NCBI GenBank assembly: GCA_963800215.1
Contig: CAWCZY010000006.1
Location: forward strand, 124,001 to 188,000
DNA: 64,000 nt
Direction of reading: 5' to 3'
DNA from: JAJPKK01 sp963800215
GTDB taxonomy: Bacteria; Pseudomonadota; Alphaproteobacteria; Rhizobiales; Xanthobacteraceae
The notes below the pieces were generated by a model. The model was not told the origin of the DNA and did no database searches. It saw nothing but the letters and a program-made list of their open reading frames with translations. Position numbers and translations under genes: made by a program. Shown here in pieces: positions 26,780-39,776 of this stretch (its first letter is position 1; the number at the start of each line of letters is the position of its first letter).

Positions 26780-27994
26780 ATGGCCAAGATCAAAGTCGCA
26801 AACCCGGTCGTCGAACTCGACGGCGACGAGATGACCCGGATCATCTGGAAAGCCATCAAGGACAAGCTGATCCATCCCTATCTCGACATCGAGTTGCTCT
26901 ACTACGACCTCGGCGTCGAATACCGCGACAAGACCAACGACCAGATCACCGTCGACGCGGCGGAAATGATCAAGAAGGTCGGCGTCGGCGTGAAATGCGC
27001 GACCATCACGCCCGACGAAGCGCGGGTGAAGGAATTCAATCTCAAGGCGATGTACCGTTCGCCCAACGGCACCATCCGCAACATCCTCGGCGGCGTGATC
27101 TTCCGCGAGCCGATCATCTGCAAGAACGTGCCGCGGCTGGTGCCGGGCTGGACCAAGCCGATCATCATCGGCCGCCACGCCTATGCCGACCAGTACCGCG
27201 CCACCGATTTCCGCTTCCCCGGCAAAGGCAAGCTGACGCTGACATTCACCGGCGAGGACGGCAAGGTGATCGAGCGCGAGGTGTTCCAGGCGCCGAGCTC
27301 CGGCATCGCGCTCGCCATGTACAATCTCGACAATTCCATCCGCGATTTCGCCCAGGCGTCGTTGAACTTCGGGCTGGCGCGGAACTACCCGGTCTATCTC
27401 TCCACCAAGAACACCATCCTCAAGGTCTATGACGGGCGCTTCAAGGACATCTTCCAAGAAGTGTACGAAAAGGACTTCAAGGCCGAATACGAGAAGCGCG
27501 GGATCACCTACGAGCATCGCCTGATCGACGACATGGTCGCGTCGGCGCTCAAATGGTCCGGTGGCTATGTCTGGGCGTGCAAGAACTACGACGGCGACGT
27601 GCAGTCCGACACGGTCGCCCAAGGTTACGGCTCGCTCGGCCTCATGACCTCGGTGCTGATGACGCCGGACGGCAAGGTGGTCGAGGCGGAGGCCGCCCAC
27701 GGCACCGTGACGCGGCACTACCGCGAGCACCAGAAGGGCCGCGAGACTTCGACCAATTCGATCGCCTCGATCTTCGCCTGGACCCGGGGACTTTCCCACC
27801 GCGCCAAGCTCGACGACAATGCCGAACTCGCCAAGTTCGCCCAGACGCTGGAAAAGGTCTGCGTCGACACCGTCGAGGACGGCTACATGACCAAGGACCT
27901 CGCCTTGCTGATCGGCGCCGACCAGAAATGGCTCTCCACCACCGGCTTCCTCGACAAGGTGTCGGACAACCTGCGCAAGGCGATGGGGATGTAG
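26780..27994 (+). CDS. icd: NADP-dependent isocitrate dehydrogenase, eukaryotic-type
   Basis: TCA-cycle enzyme converting isocitrate to 2-oxoglutarate and CO2. Intact, 404 residues. N-terminus IKVANPVVELDGDEMTRIIW, substrate motif SPNGTIRNILGG, metal-binding IDDMVASALKWSGGYVWACKNYDGD and EAAHGTVTRHYR identify the dimeric class shared by alphaproteobacteria and mitochondria. Near recA and alaS, as in related genomes. Confidence 0.96.
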   Translation: MAKIKVANPVVELDGDEMTRIIWKAIKDKLIHPYLDIELLYYDLGVEYRDKTNDQITVDAAEMIKKVGVGVKCATITPDEARVKEFNLKAMYRSPNGTIRNILGGVIFREPIICKNVPRLVPGWTKPIIIGRHAYADQYRATDFRFPGKGKLTLTFTGEDGKVIEREVFQAPSSGIALAMYNLDNSIRDFAQASLNFGLARNYPVYLSTKNTILKVYDGRFKDIFQEVYEKDFKAEYEKRGITYEHRLIDDMVASALKWSGGYVWACKNYDGDVQSDTVAQGYGSLGLMTSVLMTPDGKVVEAEAAHGTVTRHYREHQKGRETSTNSIASIFAWTRGLSHRAKLDDNAELAKFAQTLEKVCVDTVEDGYMTKDLALLIGADQKWLSTTGFLDKVSDNLRKAMGM

Positions 27995-28087
27995 CTGTCA
28001 CGAGCACGGCCGCGCGGAGTATGAAAGAACCCCATCCCCCGAAGACGGGGAGGGAAAGGAAAACGCGCCAGATCTGAGGAGTCGACC

Positions 28088-28579
28088 ATGAGGAAGCTCC
28101 GCATCGCTACCGCAGCCACCCTGCTCGCCGCGGCGGGGCACGCGGTCGCGCAAACGCCCGATGCCGTCGCCGCCAAGGGCGAAACCGTGGTGCTCACGGT
28201 CCATGCCGAGGGCGCCCAGGTCTACGAATGCAAGGCGGACCAGGGCGGCAAGCTGGCGTGGCAGTTCCGCGAGCCGATCGCGACGCTGATGGCGGACGGC
28301 AAGACGGTCGGGCGCCATTATGCCGGGCCGACCTGGGAGCTCGTGGACGGCAGCCGCGTGCAGGGCAAGCCGGCCGGCCGCGCCCCCGGCGCCTCGGCCG
28401 CCGACGTTCCCTGGCTCAAGCTCGACGCAGTCGAGCCGCACGGCCCCGGCGTGCTCGCCGGCGTCGCCACGATCCAACGCATCAATACCAGGGGCGGACA
28501 ATTCGAAGGCGCCTGCGGCACCGCCGGCGCGACCCACGCCGCCCCCTATGCCGCGGATTACGTTTTCCTGCGGAAGTGA
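28088..28579 (+). CDS. secreted DUF3455 protein
   Basis: A 163-residue protein with signal peptide MRKLRIATAATLLAAAGHAVA and the DUF3455 core: AQVYECKADQGGKLAWQF, VGRHYAGPTWELVDGS and INTRGGQFEGACG. Function of the family unknown; probably periplasmic or extracellular. GAGGAG precedes ATG 28088. A CCTCC-type palindrome lies in the 90-bp gap after icd. Confidence 0.85.
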   Translation: MRKLRIATAATLLAAAGHAVAQTPDAVAAKGETVVLTVHAEGAQVYECKADQGGKLAWQFREPIATLMADGKTVGRHYAGPTWELVDGSRVQGKPAGRAPGASAADVPWLKLDAVEPHGPGVLAGVATIQRINTRGGQFEGACGTAGATHAAPYAADYVFLRK

Positions 28580-28641
28580 GGCCGGCATGGCGGCGCGGAT
28601 GGGGCGCAGCGCTTTACGCATATGCACAATCATACACACCT

Positions 28642-28755
28642 GTCATCGCCGGACTTGTTCCGGCGATCTCGATACGGATGGCACTGCGTCGTCAGCACCC
28701 CGGGACGGCGCTTCGGCGTTGCAATCGAGATCACCGGGACGAGCCCGGTGATGAC
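28642..28755. repeat. palindromic repeat family B, opposed pair
   Basis: GTCATCGCCGGACTTG...GATCTCGAT at 28642-28673 and its inverse ATCGAGATCACCGGG...GGTGATGAC at 28724-28755, separated by about 50 bases between convergent genes. Confidence 0.85.
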
Positions 28756-28788
28756 ACCGTGATGGGATAACCGGGGAACAGCCAGCCC

Positions 28789-29253
28789 TCACGCACGGCG
28801 GCGGCTGCGCTCGGCTTCGCTCAGGGCGTAGTGGCCGTGGGAATGGGACGACAGCCGGCCCGCATGCACCATGCGATGCAGGCGCACCACCAGGGTCTTG
28901 CGCTTGATCTCGAGCTGGGCCTCGTCGAGGTTGTCGACGATGTCCTGGACCGACAGGCCCAGGGGATTCTCGGCGAGAACGTCGAGGATGAAATCCTCGA
29001 TATCGTCGGCGCCGCCGCCGCGGGCCGCAATCACGATCGGCGCGGCACGGCGCGGGTCGCGCGCGCGATCCTCCAGCGCGATCGCGGGCTCGGCCACGAC
29101 GGCGCGCCCGAGCCGCGATGATATCTCCGCCAGCAACTCTGCCGCGCGCTCGGGCGCGGCCGATCTGAGGCCCTTGAGGCCCATGGCGAGCATGTCGGCC
29201 TTTTGCAGCAGCTCCTGCTCATAGGCCCGGACCGCGTCAGGCAAGATCGTCAT
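28789..29253 (-). CDS. hypothetical protein with C-terminal winged-helix-like domain
   Basis: A 154-residue protein. N-terminal helices (YEQELLQKADMLAMGLKGL), an Ala/Arg-rich linker, then FILDVLAENPLGLSVQDIVDNL...RLHRMVHAGRLSSHSHGHYALSE, a pattern of three helices and a wing found in small DNA-binding domains. Possibly a regulator; nothing in the neighbourhood fixes a target. Confidence 0.6.
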   Translation of the reverse strand: MTILPDAVRAYEQELLQKADMLAMGLKGLRSAAPERAAELLAEISSRLGRAVVAEPAIALEDRARDPRRAAPIVIAARGGGADDIEDFILDVLAENPLGLSVQDIVDNLDEAQLEIKRKTLVVRLHRMVHAGRLSSHSHGHYALSEAERSRRRA

Positions 29254-29624
29254 TCACGCTCTCCGCGAAATTACGCACGGGCTCGCCGCTCGATGCCTCG
29301 GCAAGAGGGCTGGGTAAGAGGGTCGGGCGCTTATGATATCCAAAATTACACAGCGGGCAAGAGTTGGGTGCCGGATTCTCGAAACCTCCGGTTTGCCGCA
29401 ATTATGGTTAATATGGAGATACCATATTTGACAGCATTTACGCTTTATGTAATTATTCATTACAATTGGGGATGCGGAAAGCGAGCTTCGACGAATGGCC
29501 GGCCCTCTCAAGCCCATGCCGGCAGTCAGGTCGCAGCAAGTTATGCCGCCACCCCGATGGCCGGTCCCTGACGTTTCCGGCGTTCGAGTAACCCGAGTAA
29601 CCCCATCGTGTGCGGAGTAAGCCC
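29254..29624. other. AT-rich gap with an isolated promoter-like site
   Basis: No gene is supported in this 370-bp stretch, which is clearly more AT-rich than its surroundings. It contains the palindrome and promoter-like motif listed at 29410-29455. The only downstream gene on that strand is the small one at 29625; a small RNA is an alternative. Confidence 0.5.
29410..29455 (+). promoter_or_regulatory. palindrome overlapping a TTGACA promoter
   Basis: AATATGG-N5-CCATATT at 29410-29428 abuts TTGACA (29428-29433), followed after 16 bases by TAATTA (29450-29455). Geometry suggests a regulated sigma-70 promoter. Confidence 0.4.
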
Positions 29625-29885
29625 ATGCCCTTCGATGTCACGCTGCCGATCTACGCGGTTTCCGCGCTCGCACTCGTCGCGGCGCTCGCCTGTGCGGGAT
29701 GGCTCCTGGTGCCGGTGCCGCGCATCCAGGTGCGCGCGCAGAACGAAAAGCACGGCGCGCTTCGCGTCATCGAACTGGCTTTGGTGATGTCGCCTGCCGG
29801 CCGCGCCCGGCGGCCGGCGGCCGGCGGAAAATCGCGCGCCACGGAATTCGTCGTCTACATCACCCTGAAGACCTGTAATCCATAG
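29625..29885 (+). CDS. small single-helix membrane protein
   Basis: An 86-residue open frame from ATG 29625: MPFDVTLPIYAVSALALVAALACAGW forms one membrane helix, followed by a basic tail ending TEFVVYITLKTCNP. No family recognised. GCGGAG lies about ten bases upstream. The only gene downstream of the isolated promoter at 29410. Confidence 0.4.
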   Translation: MPFDVTLPIYAVSALALVAALACAGWLLVPVPRIQVRAQNEKHGALRVIELALVMSPAGRARRPAAGGKSRATEFVVYITLKTCNP

Positions 29886-29926
29886 CTGCAGCGCAGGGCC
29901 CCGCGCGCACGCCCGGGCGTCGCGCC

Positions 29927-31152
29927 TCACTCTTCGGGCGTGGCGATCTCTTCGGTGACGATGTCGCCGCGCGGCGTCACGATCTCGCGGCCGATGCGGT
30001 CGCGCACGACCGTGTGGACGCGCTCGGCGATGCGCGGTTCCTGCTCCATCAGGACATGGAAATCCGACGCGTCGAGCACCAGGAGGTTGGTCCGCGTCGT
30101 CGCCCGTCACGGTGGCGGAGCGGCGTGCCCGGCGCAGCACCGCGATCTCGCCGAAGAAGTGGCCGACGCCGAGGCTGACGTGCTTGCCGTCGAACTCGAC
30201 GGCGACCTCGCCATTGGCGATGAAATACATGCAATGGGCGGCGTCGCCGCGGCGCACGATGACGTCGCCGGCATCCGCCGTCTGCGCCCGCAACAGGCGC
30301 ATGATCTGGGCGATGGCGGTGGCGTCGAGCCCGTTGAACAGCGGCACCCGCGCCACCATGCCCCAGGTGACCACGAAATCACGGCGGTGGATCTGGTCCG
30401 AGAACGCGGTGGCGATGATGCCGACCGGCAGCGCGATCATGACGATGCCGCACATGATGGTCACCGAAGCGATGATCTTGCCGAGCGGCGTGACCGGTAC
30501 GACGTCGCCATAGCCGATGGTGCCCAGAGTGACGATCGCCCACCACATCGCATCGGGAATGGTACCGAACTTGTCGGGCTGGGCGTCACGCTCGGCGAGA
30601 TGGATGAACGACGCCGTGATCAGCGTCGCCGCGAACAGGATGAAGAGGCAGCCGAACGAGCGCGCGCCGCTCGGCATAGAGCGCTTCGAGCAGCGAGCGC
30701 ATCGCCGGCGAATAGCGAGCGAGCTTGAGGAAGCGCACGATCCGCAGCAGCAGGATGACGCGGAACTCGACCGGCACCACGAAGGCGAGCCAGAACGGCA
30801 GGATCGAGACGAGGTCGATCAGGCCGTCGCTCGACAGCATGTAGCGCATCCGCGCGCGGGTCGCCGTCACCTGGCGGTACGGTGCGTGTTCCGCCGCCGC
30901 CCAGATGCGCACCGCATATTCCACCGTGAAGACGATGAGCGAGACGATCTCGATGGCGGTGAAGACGTTCTCGTAGGCCGCTTCGTAGCGGGGCACGGAT
31001 TCGAACACCACAGCGGCGACATTGACGAGCACGAGCAGGATCAGGAACCGGCTCGCGAACCGCATCCCCCAGTCGCCCACCGGACCGTGCTCGAGCACCT
31101 CATAGGCGCGGTGGCGCCACCTGTTGATGCGCTTGGGTTGCTGCTGCGCCAT
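29927..31152 (-). CDS. cyclic-nucleotide-gated potassium channel, two frameshifts
   Basis: Six-helix voltage-channel-like protein related to MloK1 of Mesorhizobium loti. A basic S4-like segment (LLLRIVRFLKLARYSPAM), pore filter TLGTIGYGDVVP and a C-terminal cNMP-binding domain with FFGEIAVLRRARRSATV (phosphate-binding cassette) are visible. Extra bases near 30655 (before the pore; GAC read as GAAC on the plus strand) and near 30103 (inside the cNMP domain) split it into three frames. Repaired length 407 residues from ATG 31152. Confidence 0.85.
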
Positions 31153-31200
31153 GGCCCCGGATCGCGCCCTCGGCGGGCTCAAAGCCGCAAAACAATTCCC

Positions 31201-31329
31201 GTCATCCTGAGGCGCTCGCGCCCTTGCGCGAGCCTCGAAGGATGCTGCCGAGGCGCCAGAGCAAGTGTGCCTGCGGCACCGCCGGACCAGCATCCTTCGA
31301 GGCTCGCTGCGCTCGCGCCTCAGGATGAC
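31201..31329. repeat. palindromic repeat family C, opposed pair
   Basis: GTCATCCTGAGGCGC...CTCGAAGGATGC at 31201-31245 and its inverse GCATCCTTCGAGG...CTCAGGATGAC at 31290-31329. A third palindrome family, between the K+ channel and alaS. Confidence 0.85.
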
Positions 31330-31351
31330 GGATCATGTCATTCATCCAATC

Positions 31352-34006
<2,655 letters not shown>

Positions 34007-34226
34007 GTCGATCCACTGTTGCCCGGCTTCGCCCCGATATGCGGCGCTAAGCAGCGGTTTTGCTTGCAAATTCCGTGCACGACCTTGTAGCGGTGCACTG
34101 CCATAGTGTCCAGGAATGCGCTGTTCCCGCGGCCCGGCAAAACGAATTCTTCGTTACCCGCGCCGCCGGCCCGCCTGCTCTGATATAAGCACCGATCCCT
34201 CCAACCGGAATGCAGCCCGACCGCAA

Positions 34227-35153
34227 ATGTCAGCCTCCCAGCCTTCGGGGCTCGCCCGACGCCTGACCGGCGGCCAATTCGTCCTGACCGCCGAGGTGGT
34301 GCCGCCGGTGTCCTGCGATCCGCAGGACCTGCTCGCAAGGGCGCTGCCGCTGCGCGGCGTCGCCGATGCGGTCAACGTCACCGACGGCGCCGGCGCGCGC
34401 GCCCATATGAGCGCCACCGCCGCGGCGGCGCTGCTGGTCGGGGCCGGCATCGAGCCGATCCTCCAGCTCACCTGCCGCGACCGCAACCGCATCGCCCTGC
34501 AGGGCGAGCTGATGGGCGCCGCCGCGCTCGGCATCCGTAACCTGCTGCTGCTGCGCGGCGACGACCCCACCGCAGGCGACCAGCCCGATGCCAAGCCGGT
34601 GTTCGACCTCGATTCCCGCGGCCTCACCGAGACCGCCCGCAGCATCCGCGACGACGGCAGATTACCCCATGGCGCCGCGGTGGCGGGGCGGGCGGCGTTC
34701 TTCATCGGCGGCGCCGACGCGCCGATCGATCCGCCGCCGGGGTGGCGACCCGACGCCCTCGCGGCCAAGGTCGCCGCCGGCACCGCCTTTGTGCAGACCC
34801 AGTTCTGCATGGATACCGGCATCGTGCGCCGCTATGCCGCCCGTCTCGCCGAAGCCGGGCTCGCCGACCGCGTGTTCGTGATCATCGGGGTCAATCCGCT
34901 ACGCTCGGCCCGTTCGGCGGCGTGGATGCGCCATCACCTGTTCGGCACCATCATTCCCGACGCGATGGTGGCGCGCATGGAAGCCGCCGCCGATCCCGCC
35001 GCGGAAGGCCGCCGCATCTGCGTCGAGGTGATCGAAGAGCTCGCGACCATCCCCGGCGTCGCCGGCGCTCACATCATGGCCCCCGGCAACGCCGCGGCGA
35101 TCCCCGAGGTGATCGCGGCGGTGCGGCGCACGGTGGCGGCGCAGCGGTCGTAG
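34227..35153 (+). CDS. methylenetetrahydrofolate reductase-like protein
   Basis: A 308-residue TIM-barrel protein of the MTHFR superfamily: FVLTAEVVPPVSCDP at the N-terminus (the glutamate of the active site), VNVTDGAGARAHMSA, LQLTCRDRNRIALQGE, LLLRGDDP and FVQTQFCMDTGIV are all family positions. It is shorter than some MetF and may be a folate-dependent paralogue; flavin use is inferred. Start ATG 34227. Divergent from alaS across 220 bp, where no gene is seen. Confidence 0.82.
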   Translation: MSASQPSGLARRLTGGQFVLTAEVVPPVSCDPQDLLARALPLRGVADAVNVTDGAGARAHMSATAAAALLVGAGIEPILQLTCRDRNRIALQGELMGAAALGIRNLLLLRGDDPTAGDQPDAKPVFDLDSRGLTETARSIRDDGRLPHGAAVAGRAAFFIGGADAPIDPPPGWRPDALAAKVAAGTAFVQTQFCMDTGIVRRYAARLAEAGLADRVFVIIGVNPLRSARSAAWMRHHLFGTIIPDAMVARMEAAADPAAEGRRICVEVIEELATIPGVAGAHIMAPGNAAAIPEVIAAVRRTVAAQRS

Positions 35154-35241
35154 CCCGCATGGGAGCGAAGCGGACATGCGGGGAAGGCCGTCCCGGATTT
35201 CGCTCCCGCTCAATCCGGGCTACATCACTCAACCCCGCGCA

Positions 35242-35346
35242 GTCATTCCGGGGCGCGCGTCAGCGCGAACCCGGAATCCAGGCTGCGGTGGTGGCGGCGA
35301 GGCCCTCTGGATTCCGGGTTCGCCGCGAGCGGCGCCCCGGAATGAC
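35242..35346. repeat. paired inverted palindromic repeats, family A
   Basis: GTCATTCCGGGGCGC...GGAATCCAG faces CTGGATTCCGGG...CCCCGGAATGAC, the same architecture as at 19100-19206, between the convergent MTHFR-like and tag genes. Confidence 0.85.
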
Positions 35347-35352
35347 CAGCTA

Positions 35353-35946
35353 CTACTCCGCCGCGTTGTCCGGGTGGCAGTGGCACTCGACCAGGTGGTC
35401 GTTGACCATGCCGACCGCCTGCATGAAGGCGTAGACGATGGTCGGCCCGACGAACTTGAAGCCGCGCGACGCGAGTTCCTTGGAGACGTTGCGCGACAGC
35501 GGCGTCTCGGCCGGCACCTCGGAAGGGGCGCGACGGTGGTTCACCTGGGGCTCGCCGTCGACGAAATTCCACAGCAGCGCCGAGAAGCCCGGGCCCTTCT
35601 CCATGACGTCGAGATAGCCGCGCGCCGAGAGGATCGTGCCCTCGATCTTGGCGCGGTTGCGCACGATGCCGGCGTCGTTCATCAGCGCCGTCACCTTGCG
35701 CTTGCCGTAGCCGGCGATGACCTCCGGCGCGAAACCATCGAAGGCGCGGCGGAAATTGTCCCGCTTGCGCAGGATGGTGATCCAGGACAGCCCGGCCTGG
35801 AAGCCGTCGAGCACCAGCTTCTCGAACAGCGCGCGGTCGTCGCGCTCCGGCACGCCCCACTCCTCGTCGTGATAGGCGACATAGAGCGGGTCCTGCTTGG
35901 GCCACGGGCAGCGATAGCGGCCGTCGGGGTGGAGGATGGCGGACAT
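35353..35946 (-). CDS. tag: DNA-3-methyladenine glycosylase I
   Basis: Base-excision repair enzyme removing 3-methyladenine. The 197-residue protein has the Tag signatures CPWPKQDPLYVAYHDEEWG, LVLDGFQAGLSWITILRKR (glycosylase helix region), GPTIVYAFMQAVGMVNDH and the zinc-binding ECHCHP end. Intact; ATG 35946. Confidence 0.95.
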   Translation of the reverse strand: MSAILHPDGRYRCPWPKQDPLYVAYHDEEWGVPERDDRALFEKLVLDGFQAGLSWITILRKRDNFRRAFDGFAPEVIAGYGKRKVTALMNDAGIVRNRAKIEGTILSARGYLDVMEKGPGFSALLWNFVDGEPQVNHRRAPSEVPAETPLSRNVSKELASRGFKFVGPTIVYAFMQAVGMVNDHLVECHCHPDNAAE

Positions 35947-36002
35947 GGGGCGTTATAGTCCGAAGGTGCCGTAGGCGAAAAGGCGCTACCGGCCCTGTCC
36001 TA

Positions 36003-37420
36003 TCACCCGACTTCGGCGGCTTCCCGCTGCTTTTCCCCGTGGCGCTTGGCCATGTCCGCTCCGGCGTCGGGCGGCATGGTCGCGAACAGGAAGGTCGAGC
36101 TGGCGGCGATCAGGCCGACCACGATGAAGGCCGGCGGGAAATCGTCCGCGCTCAGCGTGCCGTGGCCGCGAAAGCGCAGCACCGTCTCGACCACCAGGGC
36201 GCCGACAGCGACGCCGACCGACTGCGACAATTGCTGCGCGACGGCGACCAGCGCGGTGCCGCGGCTCATGCGGTGCGGACTCGATGTCGGCATAGGCGAT
36301 GGTATTCACGCTGGTGAATTGCAGCGAGCGGAAGAAGCCGCCGAGCAGCAGCACCGCCACCATCACCGCGACCGGCGTCGTGGCGGTGAAGGCGGCGCAC
36401 GCCATCAGCATGAGCGAGGCGACCAGCGAATTCCAGGTCAGCGTGCTGCGGAATCCGAACCGCCGCAGGATGCGCGGCACCGCCCATTTTCATCATCATC
36501 GCACCGGCCGCGGTCGACAGCGTGATCATGCCGGACTGGAACGGCGTCCTGCCGAAGCCGATCTGCAGCAGCAGCGGCAACAGGAACGGCAGCGCGCCGG
36601 CGCCGACCCGGAAGATGAAGCCGCCGCCGACGCCGGCGCGGAAGCTCGGCAGCTTGAACAGCGACAGGTCGAGCACCGGCGCCGGCACGCGCTTGGCATG
36701 GATGATGTAGGCGAAGGTCGCGGCCGTGCCGCCGATGATCAGCGCGGCGATGACGCTGCCGGGAACGAAATTGATGCCGGTCACGGTCAAGCCGAACGCC
36801 AGCCCGCCGACGCCGAGCCCGACCAGCGTCATGCCGACGAAATCGAACGGCTCGACCTTGTCGGCGCGCACGTTCTCGACGAAGCGCGTCGCCAGGAAGA
36901 TGCCCAGGAGCCCGATCGGCAGGTTGATCAGGAAGATCCAGTGCCAGGTCGCATAGGTCGTGATGAAGCCGCCCAGCGGCGGGCCGAGCATCGGCCCGAT
37001 CAGCGCCGGCATGGTCAGCAGCGACATGGCGTTGACCAGGTTTTGCCGCCCGACGGTGCGGATCAGCACCAGCCGGCCGACCGGCGACATCATCGCGCCG
37101 CCCATGCCCTGGAAAAACCGGGCGACCACGAAATTCGCGAGCGAATGGGACAGCGCGCAGCCGATCGAACCGAGCATGAAGACGGCGATCGCGGTGCGGA
37201 AGATGGTGCGGGCGCCGTAGCGGTCGGCCATCCAGCCGCTCGCCGGGATGAAGATCGCCAGCGCCAGCAGGTAGGACGTGATGGCGAGCTTGAGCTCCAG
37301 CGGGCTCGATCCGATGTCCGCCGCGATGGCGGGCAGCGAGGTCGAGATCACCGTGGAGTCCATGTTCTCCATGAACAGCGCCACCGCGACGATCAGGGGG
37401 ACGAGGCGTTCACGGGTCAT
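36003..37420 (-). CDS. DHA2-type MFS efflux pump, two frameshifts
   Basis: Drug/H+ antiporter-like major facilitator with about 14 helices. The N-terminus NMDSTVISTSLPAIAADIG is a DHA2 signature, followed by GWMADRYGARTIF (motif A) and QGMGGAMMSPVGRLVLIR. One extra A near 36495 (after GAMMMK) and one extra base near 36278 (ADIES-HRMSRGT) shift the frame. Repaired length 471 residues. Its upstream region (37425-37495) has several GGTCAC direct repeats of unknown meaning. Confidence 0.85.
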
Positions 37421-37636
37421 GGGTCAGCGGTCATTGATCACGGCTTCGGGTCACGGGCCTGGGGTCACAGGTTTGGGGTCACGGGTCATCGGGGCGGTTC
37501 GGATCAGGCGATTTTCCGCGGCGCGGGCATGGACGGCGCGGAATTGAGCTTATATCAGTCCGGCAGGCCCCGCTGGAATGTTGGCCGGGAATGCCTAAAT
37601 TGATGCCGAGAACCGGATCGCGGAGAAGTTGCGGCT

Positions 37637-37887
37637 ATGATCTACATCGTGGCGGTTTGTTGCCTCCCTTGGGACTGTTGCTCAATGGACAGCCCTTCGC
37701 GGCGGTGCTCAACATTGCGCTCATCATCCCCTGCCTGCTGTTCGGGCTGGTGTTCCACGTGCTGCTGCTGGTGCCGTCGCTTCACGCGGTCATCGCGGTC
37801 CATATGAAGCGCGAGGAGCGCCGGCACCGTGAAATCGTCCAGGCGATCGAGCGCCACGGCCCGCCGCCGGGATGGGGACGGTATTGA
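37637..37887 (+). CDS. YqaE/Pmp3-family membrane protein, one frameshift
   Basis: Small two-helix stress protein (UPF0057). ATG 37637 with GGAGAAG upstream gives MIYIVAV; the rest, LLPPLGLLLNGQPFAAVLN...VPSLHAVIAVHMKREERRH, is in the next frame. One missing base near 37654 joins them into 83 residues, the expected size. Homologues respond to salt and membrane stress. Confidence 0.75.
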
Positions 37888-38083
37888 GCGTCGCGGTCGC
37901 CGGCAGCTGTCCGGGGTCATGCTATAGTTTTCCGGCAATCATGCGTTGCCATCTGCACGCTTTCCATTGCCGGGGCCGCGTGCTAACGACCCGCGCCAAC
38001 TCTTCATAAGCCGTGAGTCGCCGCCTTTCAGGGCCGCGATACCGGTTTTCATCTCGATCGCCCCTGGCGGCAAGGAGTTCGGC

Positions 38084-39572
38084 ATGGCCCAGACAGTCAA
38101 CGGCGGCCCCCGCGAGGCTTTCACCTTCGACGACGTGCTGCTGAAGCCCGGCGTTTTCCGACGTCATGCCGACCGAAGTCGACATCCGCTCCCGGATCAC
38201 CCGCGACATCTTCCTGAACATCCCCATCATCGCCTCGGCGATGGACACCGTGACCGAGGCGGCCATGGCGATCGCCATGGCCCAGGCCGGCGGCATCGGG
38301 GTTATCCACCGCAATCTCGACCCGGATGTGCAGGCCGGGCTGGTGCGCCGGGTCAAGAAGTTCGAAGCCGGGATGGTGGTCAATCCGCTGACCATCCATC
38401 CCCAGGCGACGCTCGCCGATGCCCTGGCGCTGATGCAAGAAAACCGCATCTCCGGGGTTCCCGTGGTCGACGGCGCCGGCACGCCGGGCCGCCTGGTGGG
38501 CATCCTGACCAATCGCGACGTGCGCTTTGCCACCGACCCGCGGCAGACCGTCGCGGAACTCATGACCAAGGACCGGCTGGTGACCGTGCGCGAGGGCGTC
38601 GGCCAGGACGAGGCCAAGCGCCTGCTGCACCAGCACCGCATCGAAAAGCTCCTGGTGGTGGACGACCAATACCGCTGCGTCGGCCTGATCACGGTCAAGG
38701 ACATCGAGAAGGCGGTGGCGCATCCCGCTTCCTGCAAGGACGACCAGGGCCGCCTGCGGGTCGCCGCGGCGACCACGGTCGGCGAAGCCGGCTACGAGCG
38801 CACCGAGCGCCTGGTCGAGGCCGGGGTCGACCTCGTGATCGTCGACACCGCCCACGGCCATTCGCGCCGCGTCCTCGATTCGGTGAAGCGGATCAAGCTG
38901 CTCTCCAATGCGGTGCAGGTGGTCGCCGGCAACATCGCCACCTCCGAAGGCGCCAAGGCGCTGATCGATGCCGGCGCCGACGCCATCAAGGTCGGCATCG
39001 GGCCGGGCTCGATCTGCACCACGCGCATCGTCGCCGGGGTCGGCGTGCCGCAGCTCACCGCCATCATGGACGCCGTCGAGGTGGCGCGGAACTCCGGCAC
39101 GCCGGTCATCGCCGACGGCGGCATCAAATATTCCGGCGACCTCGCCAAGGCGATCGCGGCCGGCGCCGATTGCGCCATGGTGGGCTCGCTGCTCGCCGGC
39201 ACCGACGAGACCCCGGGCGAGGTGTTTCTCTATCAGGGCCGCTCCTACAAGGCCTATCGCGGCATGGGCTCGGTCGCCGCCATGTCCCGCGGCTCCGCCG
39301 ATCGCTACTTCCAGCAGGACATCAAGGACAACCTCAAGCTGGTGCCCGAGGGCATCGAGGGCCAGGTGCCCTACAAGGGGCCGGCCGCCAACGTCCTGCA
39401 CCAGCTCGCCGGCGGCCTGCGCGCCGCGATGGGCTATGTCGGCGCCCACACCATCGCGGAATTGCACGAAAAGGCGGAGTTCGTCCGCATCTCCAATGCC
39501 GGCCTGCGCGAAAGCCACGTCCACGACGTCACCATCACCCGGGAAAGCCCGAACTATCCGGGCCGGGATTAG
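38084..39572 (+). CDS. guaB: IMP dehydrogenase, one frameshift
   Basis: Oxidises IMP to XMP, the committed GTP step. AAGGAG precedes ATG 38084. Sequence: TFDDVLLKPG at the N-terminus, paired CBS domains (about 95-215), catalytic loop GSICTTRIVAGVGVPQ, flap YFQQDIKDNLKLVPEGIEG. An extra T near 38152 (four T where three fit) separates the first 25 residues. Repaired 495 residues. guaA follows 3 kb downstream on the same strand. Confidence 0.95.
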
Positions 39573-39620
39573 GTGAGTAACTCCGACACTTCGGTTCTTG
39601 TCTCAAGCTGGCCGTCGGTC

Positions 39621-39737
39621 GCCTCCCTCCCCTTGAAAAGCGGGAGGGGAGGGGATCGCGGGGCGCAGGCGCAGCATATGTAGAGGGTCGGCGGCCCCCC
39701 TCCCCAACCCTCCCCCTGAAGACGGGGGAGGGGGCCG
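39621..39737. repeat. CCTCCCC-type palindromic repeat family D, pair
   Basis: CCTCCCTCCCCTT-GAAA-AGCGGGAGGGGAGG hairpin and a second CCCCTCCCC...GGGGGAGGGGG hairpin between guaB and the MAPEG gene. Related pairs lie at 42364 and 55756; single small versions at about 28035, 51671 and 52858. Confidence 0.8.
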
Positions 39738-39776
39738 ACCCATTCAATGCTCATGTCACAACAATAGGTTCAGCAC

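Noticed and set aside
38121..39524. 467-codon open frame antisense to guaB
   Set aside because: guaB is clear on the other strand; the antisense product is low-complexity Asp/Gly/His-rich.
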